A stretch of 64,000 bases of DNA, taken from an uncultured Psychrobacter sp. (lineage in GTDB: Bacteria; Pseudomonadota; Gammaproteobacteria; Pseudomonadales; Moraxellaceae). Positions within the stretch are counted from its first letter, which is position 1, and each line of letters opens with the position of its first letter. The stretch spans positions 744,001-808,000 of the forward strand of contig CANLDW010000001.1 in assembly GCA_947489525.1 (NCBI GenBank), given 5' to 3'. The position numbers were made by a program, and so were the translations under genes. Positions 18,421 through 27,020 of the stretch are shown piece after piece. The notes below the pieces were generated by a model, which saw only the letters and a list, made by a program, of their open reading frames with translations, had not been told where the DNA came from and did not search any database.

Positions 18421-18822
18421 CTACTCAGTGACGAACGCAATCTTGGTCAGACCTGCGGTACTCGCTACGGCTAAGACTTGCGCGACATTATCATAGCGGC
18501 TGTCCTTGTCAGCGCGCAGCTGGATAGAGGGGTTATTACCCGTAGCGCCTTGCTGCTGCAAACGCGTCTCCAGCTCTTGCATACTGATCGATTGATCATC
18601 CCAAAACAGGCCAGCATCTTTATCAATGCTGATCTGAATAGCTTTTGGGGGTTGGTCTTGAACCTCAGCGCTGGTTTTGGGTAGATCTAAGGGTACAGTT
18701 GGATTTAACACCGTCGCTGTTAATAAAAATATAATCATCAATACCAGCATGATATCAATGAGAGGAATAAGGTTCATCTCATTCATGCTTTGGGTGTCGT
18801 CATCACCTAATTGAAAAGCCAT
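18421..18822 (-). CDS. exbD: ExbD, TonB-system energising subunit
   Basis: A 133-residue protein with a short cytoplasmic N-terminus, one membrane helix and a periplasmic domain. The conserved membrane aspartate, in NLIPLIDIMLVLMIIFLL, is residue 23 and corresponds to the proton-path Asp25 of E. coli ExbD. The periplasmic part ends with AQVLAVASTAGLTKIAFVTE, typical of the family. It works with ExbB to couple the proton gradient to TonB. It is the last gene of the tonB-exbB-exbD operon and is followed by a clear terminator. The 103-bp spacer before it holds an imperfect direct repeat. Confidence 0.93.
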   Translation of the reverse strand: MAFQLGDDDTQSMNEMNLIPLIDIMLVLMIIFLLTATVLNPTVPLDLPKTSAEVQDQPPKAIQISIDKDAGLFWDDQSISMQELETRLQQQGATGNNPSIQLRADKDSRYDNVAQVLAVASTAGLTKIAFVTE

Positions 18823-18850
18823 AATTACCTCTTATTCTCAGTGCTCTTTT

Positions 18851-18886
18851 GTTTTTAGTACCTTTTTATGTTTAGTACTTTTTTAC
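18851..18886. repeat. two-unit imperfect direct repeat in the exbB-exbD spacer
   Basis: Two units built on GTTT(TT)AGTACYTTTTT follow each other (18851-18869 and 18870-18886). They are A-rich on the coding strand and lie upstream of exbD. It is one of several short repeats in within-operon spacers of this window. Confidence 0.6.
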
Positions 18887-18925
18887 CACTCACTGTCCTG
18901 CTACTACCATTACTACAATGACAAG

Positions 18926-19588
18926 TTATGACTGCGAGCCAACTGAGTTTTGATACTGAGGCTCTACTTGACTGTTCGGACGATTGGCGTCAACACGCTC
19001 GCCAGTCAACACACCCTGATTCGTTCCTGCACCTTGAGTCGCACCGTGTGTAGACTGCGCTAGCAAATCATGAGCGCGGTCATTCGCTTGAAACATCACG
19101 CGGCGATTGATACGGATAGTTAGGTTATAAAACACCACCGCAGGTATCGCCACAGCAATACCTAAGCCGGTCATAATAAGCGCCTCGCCTACTGGTCCTG
19201 CGACTTGTGCAAGGCCGGCTTGCCCCGTCGTACCAATATTATGCAGCGCATGAAAAATCCCCCACACCGTACCGAATAGCCCGATAAAGGGGGCAATGGC
19301 CGCTGTTGTTCCTAAGATCGGCAGTCCGCGCTCGCTGGCAAAACGATAGCGACCAATATGCTTAAGTAGCGTCTGCTCAGTCACTAAACGCTGGCTAGCG
19401 GCGTCCGTTCCAGAACGACTTGCTTGAATCTGCTGGCTCAAATCATCAGCAACGGTCGCTGCGAGCTTGCGGCTTTGAATAATACGGATGATACCCGTCA
19501 CCCAAGACAGCAGCGATAACGCTAATAGTAAAAAGAATAAGGTCCTAGTGACCATATCGCTGTATTGCCAATAGCTTGCAAAGTCCAT
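18926..19588 (-). CDS. exbB: ExbB, TonB-system proton channel subunit
   Basis: A MotA/TolQ/ExbB-type protein of 220 residues with three membrane helices: LFFLLLALSLLSWVTGIIRI near the start, APFIGLFGTVWGIFHAL near residue 105 and EALIMTGLGIAVAIPAVVFYN near 145. The G-L-F-G-T-V-W-G-I and T-G-L-G-I-A-V-A-I-P stretches are diagnostic. The frame is open to 19618, but an AGGAG seven bases before the ATG at 19588 (MDFASYWQYS) decides the start. It follows tonB and precedes exbD. The C-terminal tail is polar and low in complexity. It forms the pentameric channel that drives TonB. Confidence 0.93.
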   Translation of the reverse strand: MDFASYWQYSDMVTRTLFFLLLALSLLSWVTGIIRIIQSRKLAATVADDLSQQIQASRSGTDAASQRLVTEQTLLKHIGRYRFASERGLPILGTTAAIAPFIGLFGTVWGIFHALHNIGTTGQAGLAQVAGPVGEALIMTGLGIAVAIPAVVFYNLTIRINRRVMFQANDRAHDLLAQSTHGATQGAGTNQGVLTGERVDANRPNSQVEPQYQNSVGSQS

Positions 19589-19664
19589 TGGAGACTCCTT
19601 AGTGTTTTTGACGTTCAATATTTAAATGATAAAGTTTTGGTGTACTCTTTCTTCTACTGCACAG

Positions 19665-20708
19665 TTATCTTGGAACTTCATAGGCTACAGGTAAGGTTAC
19701 ATTCCCGACTACTGGCACGTTATTCTGAGTAAAAGGTTTGAATCTGCCAGACTGAACTTGCTCTGCTGCTGCTTTATCCACTGCTGAATTACCTGACGAT
19801 TTGGCAACGCTAACATTTTCGATCGTACCTTGCTTGTTTACTCGCATTCTTAGTACTACTTCAAGCTTTTGTCCAGGTTGTGTCCTATGCTTGGCTCGCG
19901 GACCTTTAGGAAAACTAAAGTTAGGGATAGATGCCCAGTCAGCACTGGTTGCAGTAAAATTTACAGGCTCGTTACTTGCTGCTTCGCGTGCAGCTTTGGC
20001 TTGAGCCGCTTCTCTTGCGGCCTGTTCTACAGCTTCTCGTGCAGCTTGAGCCTGTGCTTGGGCTTGAGCGGCGGCTTGCGCCCTTGCCGCTTCTCGAGCG
20101 ATCTGAGCTTCTCTTCTAACTCTATTTTGAGCGGTAGCATTTTGCTGTGCCTCTCTTACTCTACGTTGATTATTCAATGTAGTACGATCTACTCTAGGAG
20201 TAATCGTAGCGTAGCTTCGATCGTAGACAGGCTGTTCAGTTTTGACGACTTCGTGCTCAAATGGCTGTACTACTGAGGTCTCAACTCCTGGGTTCTCAGG
20301 GGTCTGCAAACTTCCTTCAGATGACGGTGTGATAGCAGGTTCAACAATTTCAGGTTCAACAAGCTCAGGCTCTACTATCTCAGATTCAGTAGGCTCAGGC
20401 GTACTCTCAGAGATATTAGGCTCAGTTATAACTTCCTCAGCTACTGGCTCTTTAGGCTCAGTGATCGGCTCAGGACGACTTTGAGGGTTAGACTGAGTCT
20501 CTACTTGTGTCACTGGTTTTTCAATCTCAGTAGGCGGCGTGATCAGCTCAATCTCAATGGGCGGCGTCACCTCAAGCGGCTGAGTAACAGGCATAGGCGC
20601 TTTTACCATCATCAACGCTATAGCCGTGACGATGTGCAGTAGCACTACCGTACCGATGGCGCCAAGAATCAGCTTAAGTGGTGGTGTGTCAATATTTACT
20701 GAACTCAT
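19665..20708 (-). CDS. tonB: TonB energy transducer
   Basis: A 347-residue protein with one N-terminal membrane anchor (about residues 12-34), then a long Pro/Glu/Val-rich spacer (60-150), a basic Ala/Arg/Gln-rich probable helix (about 180-245), and a C-terminal TonB domain of about 90 residues containing VVLRMRVNKQGTIENVSV, SSGNSAVDKAAAEQV and VTLPVAYEVP. It spans the periplasm to energise outer-membrane siderophore receptors. The Ala-rich coiled segment makes it longer than the 240-residue E. coli protein. It is the first gene of the tonB-exbB-exbD operon, with a Fur-like site about 80 bp upstream. Confidence 0.93.
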   Translation of the reverse strand: MSSVNIDTPPLKLILGAIGTVVLLHIVTAIALMMVKAPMPVTQPLEVTPPIEIELITPPTEIEKPVTQVETQSNPQSRPEPITEPKEPVAEEVITEPNISESTPEPTESEIVEPELVEPEIVEPAITPSSEGSLQTPENPGVETSVVQPFEHEVVKTEQPVYDRSYATITPRVDRTTLNNQRRVREAQQNATAQNRVRREAQIAREAARAQAAAQAQAQAQAAREAVEQAAREAAQAKAAREAASNEPVNFTATSADWASIPNFSFPKGPRAKHRTQPGQKLEVVLRMRVNKQGTIENVSVAKSSGNSAVDKAAAEQVQSGRFKPFTQNNVPVVGNVTLPVAYEVPR

Positions 20709-20784
20709 AGCACCCTAGCAATGGATTGAAAATAGAAAAAAATTAAAGAGTAACGGACAAGATTAGTTGTGCGCTTATCATAAT

Positions 20785-20803
20785 ATAAACGATAACCATT
20801 ATC
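20785..20803. promoter_or_regulatory. Fur box upstream of tonB
   Basis: GATAACCATTATC (20791-20803) matches 12 of the last 13 bases of the Fur consensus, and about 14 of 19 match overall. It lies about 80 bp upstream of tonB on the minus strand. Iron repression of the TonB system is expected. Confidence 0.7.
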
Positions 20804-20848
20804 AATAATTACTACTGATTTGTTATTCTGATAAGTGACCAAAATACA

Positions 20849-20867
20849 GCAAATGAAAATCATCATC
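20849..20867. promoter_or_regulatory. second Fur-box-like site in the tonB divergent region
   Basis: GCAAATGAAAATCATCATC matches the 19-base Fur model in about 15 positions. It lies about 120 bp upstream of the plus-strand binding-protein gene and 140 bp from tonB. With the site at 20785 it gives each divergent gene its own candidate operator. Confidence 0.6.
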
Positions 20868-20986
20868 TTTGATATAAACACCCTTTTACTTTATCATTGC
20901 GTTTTATAAGTAATGTCTAACCGTTTGTAAGTTATCGTTTTATATAACAATTTACTATATATCCTAAATCTACAATTGAGCTTACT

Positions 20987-22030
20987 ATGCCTATTACCCT
21001 ACCCTCCTCCTCAACTACAAAACCTTTTACACGCGCATTGTTTATTGCGATGACAGCCATCAGTGTTGGTCTGGCAGGCTGTTCATCCAATGACGCTAAT
21101 ACAGATAATGACGATACCAAAGTTGATAATGAAAGCGCTGACATGTCATCAAATATCGCTAAAAACGACGCTGTATCAGTGAAAACGGTAGCGATTGATA
21201 CGGTTAAAGGTAAAGTAGATCTGCCTATCAATCCTGCGCCAGTCGTCGTCTATGATATGGCCTCAATGCAAGATTTGGCTGCGCTTAACGTTGCTGTTGC
21301 TGGTCTACCAGGCGATCTATTATTAGATAACCTACAGGCCGATAGTCAACGTGAATCTGAAGATGTGGGTACTCTATTTGAGCCTGATTTCGAGTCCTTG
21401 AGTACCATGCAGCCGCAAGCTATTTTGATCGGTTCACGCATGGCTGATAAGTACGATGCGCTATCTAGTATTGCGCCGACGCTCGATATGAGTATGGATA
21501 CGGCAAATATCTATGAGTCCAGTAAACAGCGCTTGCATGATTTAGGTGCCCTTTTCGGTAGAAGCGATAAGGCGTTAAGGCTACAACAAGACATTGATCA
21601 GTTAATCAAACAAACCCAAGCGGTAACTCAAAATAAAGGGGATGGTCTGATAGTCGCAGTCAACGGTGATCAATTGTCTGCCTATAGCGATGAGTCGCGC
21701 TTTGGCTTTGTGCATACTATCCTTGGCGTACCAATGGCAGATACACAAATGCAAATAAAAGACAATCGTCATGGTCAGCCAATTTCGCTTGAGTACATTC
21801 AAAAGGTTAATCCTGACTGGCTATTTGTTGTCGATACTAGCGCGGTTAGAGGTAACGCTGGCGCTGGTGCACAGGCAGTATTGAATAATCCATTAGTCGC
21901 TCAGACGACCGCTTGGAACAAAGACCAAGTGGTATATCTAAGCCCAGACGCCTACCTTGCCCTTGGAGGTTATTATCAGTGGATGAAAGACTTAGAGACT
22001 ATCAAAGATGCATTTAGTAAAGCACCATGA
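20987..22030 (+). CDS. siderophore-binding lipoprotein (FatB/CeuE/YclQ type), orphan
   Basis: The 347-residue protein has a signal peptide ending in the lipobox LAGC (cysteine near residue 26), then an acidic linker and a periplasmic binding domain of the FatB/CeuE group. Landmarks are VVVYDMASMQDLAALNV, GTLFEPDFESLSTMQPQAILIGSR, LDMSMDTANIYESSKQRLHDLGALFG and NPDWLFVVDTSA. Members bind ferric catecholates, petrobactin or citrate-type siderophores. No matching permease or ATPase gene is adjacent: the neighbours are tonB (divergent) and a trpE-like gene. It may use the FhuB-FhuC importer or a transporter elsewhere. Two Fur-like sites upstream support iron control. Confidence 0.85.
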   Translation: MPITLPSSSTTKPFTRALFIAMTAISVGLAGCSSNDANTDNDDTKVDNESADMSSNIAKNDAVSVKTVAIDTVKGKVDLPINPAPVVVYDMASMQDLAALNVAVAGLPGDLLLDNLQADSQRESEDVGTLFEPDFESLSTMQPQAILIGSRMADKYDALSSIAPTLDMSMDTANIYESSKQRLHDLGALFGRSDKALRLQQDIDQLIKQTQAVTQNKGDGLIVAVNGDQLSAYSDESRFGFVHTILGVPMADTQMQIKDNRHGQPISLEYIQKVNPDWLFVVDTSAVRGNAGAGAQAVLNNPLVAQTTAWNKDQVVYLSPDAYLALGGYYQWMKDLETIKDAFSKAP

Positions 22031-22208
22031 TAGTTAAATCAGTCACCGCATAAAATTTTTTCATAATCAACAAAACGTTCTCCTTTATCACTTGTGTTTT
22101 TTGTACTATCGTACTAGAATACTGAAACAGTTTTACGTCTTCTTATAACAACTTATTTGACTATTTTTATCCTATAGCCAGTATAAAGTGCTACTTTTGG
22201 ACCTCTCT

Positions 22209-23633
22209 ATGACCGTTACTCAGACCGCTACGCCTGATCCCATTCATATCCCTAGCAAACCTATACGCATTAAATTAACCCAAGATATCGATTTTTTTGA
22301 ATTATTTAAGCGTATCGAAGCGCAGTTTGCGACTTGCTATTTATTAGAATCCTTGGGTGAGGAGAGCTATATCTCCCGTCATCACGCCATTGGTTTTGAT
22401 CCGATCATGACCATTAGCGCGACCGATCGGCACACGCTTGCGATCACCAACAACCGAACGCAGACGACGAGTACCTATCAGGCAGACAACCCCTATGAGC
22501 TGCTACGTTCTATCACGCCGCAGCACGTCATTGCCCGCGATCAAAGCGGTGGTCTGGTTGGTTATTTGGGCTATGATAGCGTCAACTTTTTTGAACCTAG
22601 CTTAAATGCTAAATCAAGCAGCGATTTTGAGCCCTTTAAGTTTGGGGTGTATTTAGATGGTCTAACGCTCGATAAAATGACAGGTGAGATCTTTTATTTT
22701 TATTATCCGACCCATCAGCAAAATCAGCAGCAGAACAACCGAATTGAGCAGATCAAGGACTTACTCTCAGCACCCACCCCTACCTATGAGCCGCCAAGCG
22801 TTGCATTTTTGGGTGACGGTATGAGCCGTGAGGAGCACGCCAGCGCGGTGATGCAAGTCAAAGAAGATATTATCTCCGGACGTATCTTTCAGTGCGAGGT
22901 GGGCTTTAAGTCCAAATATCGTATCAATGGCGCAAAAATGCCCATTTATGAAAAGCTGCGCACGGTCAATCCCTCGCCGCATATGTACTTTATGAAGTTC
23001 GATCAGCAATACATTATTGGCGCCTCTCCTGAGCTGCTATTTCGCTTGCGTCAAGGCGAGATGGAAACTTATCCATTAGCAGGTACTGCCAAACGCGGCG
23101 CAAGTGTTATTGAAGATCGGCAATTGGCACGCGCGCTACTCAACGACGCCAAAGAAATCGCTGAGCACAATATGTTAGTCGACTTGCACCGTAATGATAT
23201 CGGGCGCGTGGCGCAATTTGGTACGGTAAAAGTGCGTAGCCTGATGGATATCAAACGCTACTCGCATGTACAGCATATCTCATCTGAGATCGTCGGTATC
23301 TTGCACCCCAACGAAGATATGTTTAGCGCGCTTGCTAGCAATTTTCCCGCTGGCACCCTATCAGGCGCACCTAAAGTTGAAGCCATAAAGGTCATCAATG
23401 AGCTAGAACCTGATGGACGCGGTGCTTATGGCGGTGCGCTTGGCTCCTTTAATTTCAACGGTGATTGTATCTTTGCCATCCCTATTCGCAGTTTATTTAT
23501 CAATGGCGATGCCGCCTACGCGCAAACTTGCGGCGGCAATGTCTACGATTCCAATCCTGAAGATGAGTATCTAGAGATTCAGCGCAAGCTGTCCGCTATG
23601 AAAGTGGTTTTGGACAGTTTTATGACTGCTTAA
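22209..23633 (+). CDS. trpE: anthranilate synthase component I-like, chorismate-binding enzyme
   Basis: A chorismate-utilising enzyme of about 474 residues. The N-terminal TrpE/PabB lobe (GEESYISRHHAIGFDP, GGLVGYLGYDSVNFFEP) precedes the catalytic domain with FQCEVGFKSKY, SPELLFR, YPLAGTAKRG near residue 290, AEHNMLVDLHRNDIGRV near 320 and GTLSGAPKVEA near 390. The alanine in PLAGT favours anthranilate synthase over the E. coli PabB type, which has lysine there. The usual AGAGIV near the end is replaced by TCGGNVYDSNPEDEY. A GTG at 22188 could extend it by seven codons, but I prefer the ATG at 22209. It is paired with the amidotransferase gene 65 bp downstream. A role as aminodeoxychorismate synthase is the alternative. 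Confidence 0.8.
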   Translation: MTVTQTATPDPIHIPSKPIRIKLTQDIDFFELFKRIEAQFATCYLLESLGEESYISRHHAIGFDPIMTISATDRHTLAITNNRTQTTSTYQADNPYELLRSITPQHVIARDQSGGLVGYLGYDSVNFFEPSLNAKSSSDFEPFKFGVYLDGLTLDKMTGEIFYFYYPTHQQNQQQNNRIEQIKDLLSAPTPTYEPPSVAFLGDGMSREEHASAVMQVKEDIISGRIFQCEVGFKSKYRINGAKMPIYEKLRTVNPSPHMYFMKFDQQYIIGASPELLFRLRQGEMETYPLAGTAKRGASVIEDRQLARALLNDAKEIAEHNMLVDLHRNDIGRVAQFGTVKVRSLMDIKRYSHVQHISSEIVGILHPNEDMFSALASNFPAGTLSGAPKVEAIKVINELEPDGRGAYGGALGSFNFNGDCIFAIPIRSLFINGDAAYAQTCGGNVYDSNPEDEYLEIQRKLSAMKVVLDSFMTA

Positions 23634-23648
23634 CGTTGCTTAAAATGC

Positions 23649-23675
23649 TTGACTAACTTGACTAACTTGACTAAC
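23649..23675. repeat. 9-bp tandem repeat, three perfect units, in the trpE-trpG spacer
   Basis: TTGACTAAC occurs three times without a mismatch and fills much of the 65-bp spacer between the two subunit genes. Copy number change would alter the spacing by whole multiples of nine bases. Confidence 0.9.
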
Positions 23676-23698
23676 GATTTACCAAAGAGCGCCGTGCT

Positions 23699-24376
23699 AT
23701 GAATGTGTTAATTATCGATAATTACGACTCGTTTACCTTTAACTTATACCAGTATGTCGGTGAGATTTTAAACACCTTAGATGAGGGTAAAAGTAGCAGT
23801 GTCGTCGTCAAACGTAACGACGAGATTAGTCTGGCAGATATAGAGGCGATGAATATTGATCGCATTATCATCTCCCCCGGTCCTGGCGCGCCTGATGATC
23901 CTGCTTACTTTGGCGTCTGTGGCGAGGTGATTGTAGAGCTGGGTAAGACTATACCGCTACTTGGCGTATGCTTAGGTATGCAAGGGATTGCGCATGTATT
24001 CGGCGGTGATGTGATACGCGCAGCCGTGCCCATGCATGGCAAGGTGTCGTCCATCCGCCACGATGGCGCAGGGATTTATCAGGGATTACCACAAGAGCTT
24101 GAGATCATGCGCTATCATTCGCTGGTGGTCAAGGCTGATAGCTTGCCTGAGTGTCTAACGGTGACCGCCGTCATTCACAATGACCCTCATAGTGAGTTGG
24201 ACTTGAGTGCTGGAGCCTTAAATGCTAGCGCCTTAAACGATAGCGCCTTGTCAGGCGATGAGATCATGGGACTACGCCATAAGGACTACCCTATCCAAGG
24301 GGTACAGTTTCATCCAGAGTCCTTTGCGACCGAAGGCGCTAGGCGCTTGCTGGCTAACTTTTTAAGTCAAGCGTAA
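23699..24376 (+). CDS. trpG: glutamine amidotransferase, anthranilate/aminodeoxychorismate synthase component II
   Basis: A class I glutamine amidotransferase of 225 residues. It has IIDNYDSFTFNLYQYVG at the start, IISPGPGAPDD near 60, the nucleophile in LGVCLGMQGIAHVFGG (cysteine near 85) and the catalytic histidine and glutamate in QGVQFHPESFATEG near 205. It releases ammonia from glutamine for the partner chorismate enzyme. An insertion near residues 165-185 is built of repeated Ala-Leu-Asn/Asp-Ser units (AGALNASALNDSALSG), encoded by 15-bp tandem DNA repeats, in a loop before the last conserved motif. The family is 190-200 residues without it. It forms an operon with the gene upstream. 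Confidence 0.85.
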   Translation: MNVLIIDNYDSFTFNLYQYVGEILNTLDEGKSSSVVVKRNDEISLADIEAMNIDRIIISPGPGAPDDPAYFGVCGEVIVELGKTIPLLGVCLGMQGIAHVFGGDVIRAAVPMHGKVSSIRHDGAGIYQGLPQELEIMRYHSLVVKADSLPECLTVTAVIHNDPHSELDLSAGALNASALNDSALSGDEIMGLRHKDYPIQGVQFHPESFATEGARRLLANFLSQA

Positions 24377-24406
24377 TCGTATTCAGCGTGTCTGCTATGA
24401 CACTAT

Positions 24407-25150
24407 TTACTCACTTATCCGCTGCAAAAAAGCCCGCGTGCGTGGATGTTTGGATAGCTCGAACATCTGCTGGGCGCTACCCTCTTCGACCACGTATCCA
24501 TCTTCAATCAGGACAATATGATCGGCGACCTCACGCGCAAAATTAATCTCGTGGGTGACCACCACCATTGTCCAGCCCTCGCCTGCCAGCTGCTTCATAG
24601 TTCCAAGCACATCTTGTACTAATTCTGGATCCAGCGCCGAGGTTGGTTCATCAAATAACAATAGCGACGGCTCAATCGCAAGCGCGCGAGCAATCCCAAT
24701 ACGCTGCTGCTGACCGCCAGATAACTGAAACGGATACAGATCAGCTTTGTCCGACAAGCCTACTTTATCAAGTAATGCCAAAGCTTTCTCGCGGGCTTGT
24801 GCTTTACTTTGCCCTTGTACTACTGTTGGCCCTAGCGTCAGATTTTGTAGCGCGGTCTTGTGCGGAAACAGATTATAAGACTGAAAAACCATCCCTGATT
24901 TGCGCTGCAGCGCCAGCAAGGTTTTTTTGTTGGGCTTAGTGGCAAAGTCGACGCTTAAGCTGCCATCATCAAAAGCAATGACGCCTTGATCAGGAATCTC
25001 AAGCGCATTAATACAGCGCAAAAAGGTGGTTTTGCCTGAGCCTGAGGGTCCTAATATCACCACTACCTGACCTTTGGTAATGGTCAGATCAATGCCTTTG
25101 AGTACTTGATTGCTGCCAAAGGCTTTATGGATATTAGTGATATGAATCAT
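24407..25150 (-). CDS. polar amino acid ABC transporter ATPase (GlnQ/TcyN type)
   Basis: A 247-residue ATPase with Walker A GPSGSGKTT near residue 33, MVFQSYNLFPHKTALQNLTLGP, the signature LSGGQQQRIGIARAL near 145, Walker B SLLLFDEPTSALDP near 165 and the switch histidine in MVVVTHEI near 200. This is the standard set for importers of polar amino acids. It is the third gene of a binding protein-permease-ATPase operon. Upstream is a 70-bp spacer with a 6-bp tandem repeat. The partner proteins look most like the cystine importer TcyJ-TcyL-TcyN, so cystine is the preferred substrate, but histidine is worth considering because the hut genes are next door. Confidence 0.9.
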   Translation of the reverse strand: MIHITNIHKAFGSNQVLKGIDLTITKGQVVVILGPSGSGKTTFLRCINALEIPDQGVIAFDDGSLSVDFATKPNKKTLLALQRKSGMVFQSYNLFPHKTALQNLTLGPTVVQGQSKAQAREKALALLDKVGLSDKADLYPFQLSGGQQQRIGIARALAIEPSLLLFDEPTSALDPELVQDVLGTMKQLAGEGWTMVVVTHEINFAREVADHIVLIEDGYVVEEGSAQQMFELSKHPRTRAFLQRISE

Positions 25151-25175
25151 AAGTGCTTCCGTTTGACTTTAAATC

Positions 25176-25199
25176 TGGACTTGGACTTGGACTTGGACT
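25176..25199. repeat. 6-bp tandem repeat, four units, in an ABC transporter operon spacer
   Basis: TGGACT is repeated four times between the permease and ATPase genes (on the coding strand AGTCCA). It occupies a third of the 70-bp spacer. A six-base unit could change spacing without affecting either reading frame. Confidence 0.9.
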
Positions 25200-25220
25200 T
25201 TAAAACCTTGCAACATTACT

Positions 25221-25964
25221 TTATTTGGCGACATAACGGTCAAGACGCGTCTCAAGCCGACCTTGAATAAAGGTCAAAAATAGACAGATACCCCAATAAA
25301 TAAACGCCGCTTCGGTATATACCAGCATAAATTCATAATTACGCGCAGTAATGATTTGCGCCTGTTTAAACAGCTCGGTGACGAGTACCAGTGAGGCTAA
25401 AGACGTATCTTTAACCAGGCTGATAAAGGTATTAGATAAGGGCGGAACGGATACCCGCAGCGCTTGTGGCAAAATAACATGGCGAAAGGTTTGCAGATAA
25501 GTCAGTCCGACTGTCGAACCGGCCTCCCATTGTCCTTTGGGAATGGACAAAATCGATGCCCGCACCGTCTCTGAGGCATAAGCGCCGATGTTTAAGGAGA
25601 ATGCAATAATCGCTGAAGGGAACGGATCAAGCTTGACGCCAACGCTTGGCAGACCGTAAAAGATAATAAATAGCTGCACGAGCATGGGTGTGCCGCGAAT
25701 AGCAGACACATAGATACGCGCCAGCCTATAGATGATCTCATGAACCCAGCCTGCACGCGGCACGATACGAATAAGCGCGACCACCAGTGCTATCATCATT
25801 CCGATCGTAAAGGATATTAGCGCAAGCGGTATTGAGTAATAAATACCACCTTTGAGCATCGGCCAGAACGAATCAATGACGATCTGCGCACGCGTCATAT
25901 CCATAAAGGGCAATAGCGCTAGCAGCTCAGTCAACCATGCCATCGATATCATAGATACTGGCAT
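25221..25964 (-). CDS. polar amino acid ABC transporter permease (TcyL/YecS type)
   Basis: A 247-residue HisM/GlnP-family permease with about five membrane helices. It has the [17 protein letters not shown] motif near residue 95 and the ATPase-contact EAA loop [25 protein letters not shown] near 150-175 (the glycine is in GLTYLQTF). The sequence around [17 protein letters not shown] is that of the cystine/polar amino acid group. Its start overlaps the stop of the binding-protein gene by one base (TAATG), indicating coupled translation. Confidence 0.9.
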   Translation of the reverse strand: MPVSMISMAWLTELLALLPFMDMTRAQIVIDSFWPMLKGGIYYSIPLALISFTIGMMIALVVALIRIVPRAGWVHEIIYRLARIYVSAIRGTPMLVQLFIIFYGLPSVGVKLDPFPSAIIAFSLNIGAYASETVRASILSIPKGQWEAGSTVGLTYLQTFRHVILPQALRVSVPPLSNTFISLVKDTSLASLVLVTELFKQAQIITARNYEFMLVYTEAAFIYWGICLFLTFIQGRLETRLDRYVAK

Positions 25965-26797
25965 TACTTCTGCTGGCTAACATCAGCGCCAAAGAACTCT
26001 TGGCTAAGCTTAGTGAGCGTACCGTCGGCTTGTAGCTCTGCCATCGCGTCATTAAGCTTAGCGACGACCGCATCATTGCCTTTAATGAGCACCAGTCCTG
26101 AACCTGTCTGCTCGCTGGCAGGCGCCGTCAGTTTGATCTCAAGACCACTATCTGGGAACTTTTTGAGGTAGTCGAGTACAGCAAGGTTATCATTCATGGT
26201 AAAGTCAGCGCGATCTTGTTTGACCAGTTGAATCGCTTGCGCCATCCCCTCAACAGGAACAATTTCAGCACCATACTGCTCGGCCATCTCGCCATAATTA
26301 CTTGATAGCGACTGCGCGGTACGCATACCACTGAGCCCTTCCCATGAGCTGTAACGGTTGTCATCAATAGGTGCGAGTACTACCGCACCCGACCAGCTAT
26401 ACGCATCGGCTTTATCATATTTTGCCATACGTTCAGGTGTCGTGAGACTCACCTGATTGGCCACCATATCAAAGCGTCCTGAATCAAGACCTGCGAGCAT
26501 CGCATCCCACTGAGTCTCTTTAAACTCAACATCGACGCCTAATTTGTCAGCAACCGCGCGCGTGACTTCGACATCATAACCCGTCAGTTCGCCACTCTTA
26601 TTATGATAAGTAAACGGTGGATATGTGCCTTCAGTACCCACATTGATAGTACCGCCATTATTGATACGCTGGAGCAAATCAGAACCGTCAGTAGCGGTGT
26701 TGTCTGTAGCTGCATCGTTGGTGGTTGACTGCCCACAAGCCGTAAGTAGTACCGTGCTAATAGCTAAAGTTAAAAGTGAAAGCGTACGACGTTTCAT
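25964..26797 (-). CDS. amino acid-binding lipoprotein (cystine-type, TcyJ/FliY family)
   Basis: A family 3 solute-binding protein of 277 residues. A signal peptide ends in the lipobox LLTACG (cysteine near residue 21). The ligand domain shows [26 protein letters not shown] near 55-80, [23 protein letters not shown] near 97-118 and [14 protein letters not shown]. Those segments match the FliY/TcyJ cystine-binding group well. It is first in a three-gene operon with its permease and ATPase. The 223-bp region upstream, after the hutC stop, contains GTATATAAC and GTATACAAG, each resembling half of the HutC-type operator at 27958, so hut-linked control is possible but weakly supported. Confidence 0.88.
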   Translation of the reverse strand: MKRRTLSLLTLAISTVLLTACGQSTTNDAATDNTATDGSDLLQRINNGGTINVGTEGTYPPFTYHNKSGELTGYDVEVTRAVADKLGVDVEFKETQWDAMLAGLDSGRFDMVANQVSLTTPERMAKYDKADAYSWSGAVVLAPIDDNRYSSWEGLSGMRTAQSLSSNYGEMAEQYGAEIVPVEGMAQAIQLVKQDRADFTMNDNLAVLDYLKKFPDSGLEIKLTAPASEQTGSGLVLIKGNDAVVAKLNDAMAELQADGTLTKLSQEFFGADVSQQK

Positions 26798-27020
26798 AAG
26801 ACGTCCTTATTATATAAATGATAAAGTTTGAAGTTTTGGTAATGCGTGCTAATGGTAAGTATATAACCGTAGTCTAAAGTGATATTCAACACCGTATACA
26901 AGTAACCGCAAGTCAGTACGGTTATCCGATGTGCAGATAAAACTATCTGTTTTTCATATGGACAATTTTACGTCGCTCTCAGCAGAACGATGCTGTTTTT
27001 GTGTAGCTGTAGCGTAAAGA

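Noticed and set aside
24377..24406. Terminator between trpG and the ABC ATPase gene
   Set aside because: GTGTC/GACAC gives only a 5-bp stem with no T-run on either side.
23649..25199. CRISPR-like arrays at the tandem repeats
   Set aside because: Units of 6-15 bp directly abut each other with no spacers. No cas gene is present.
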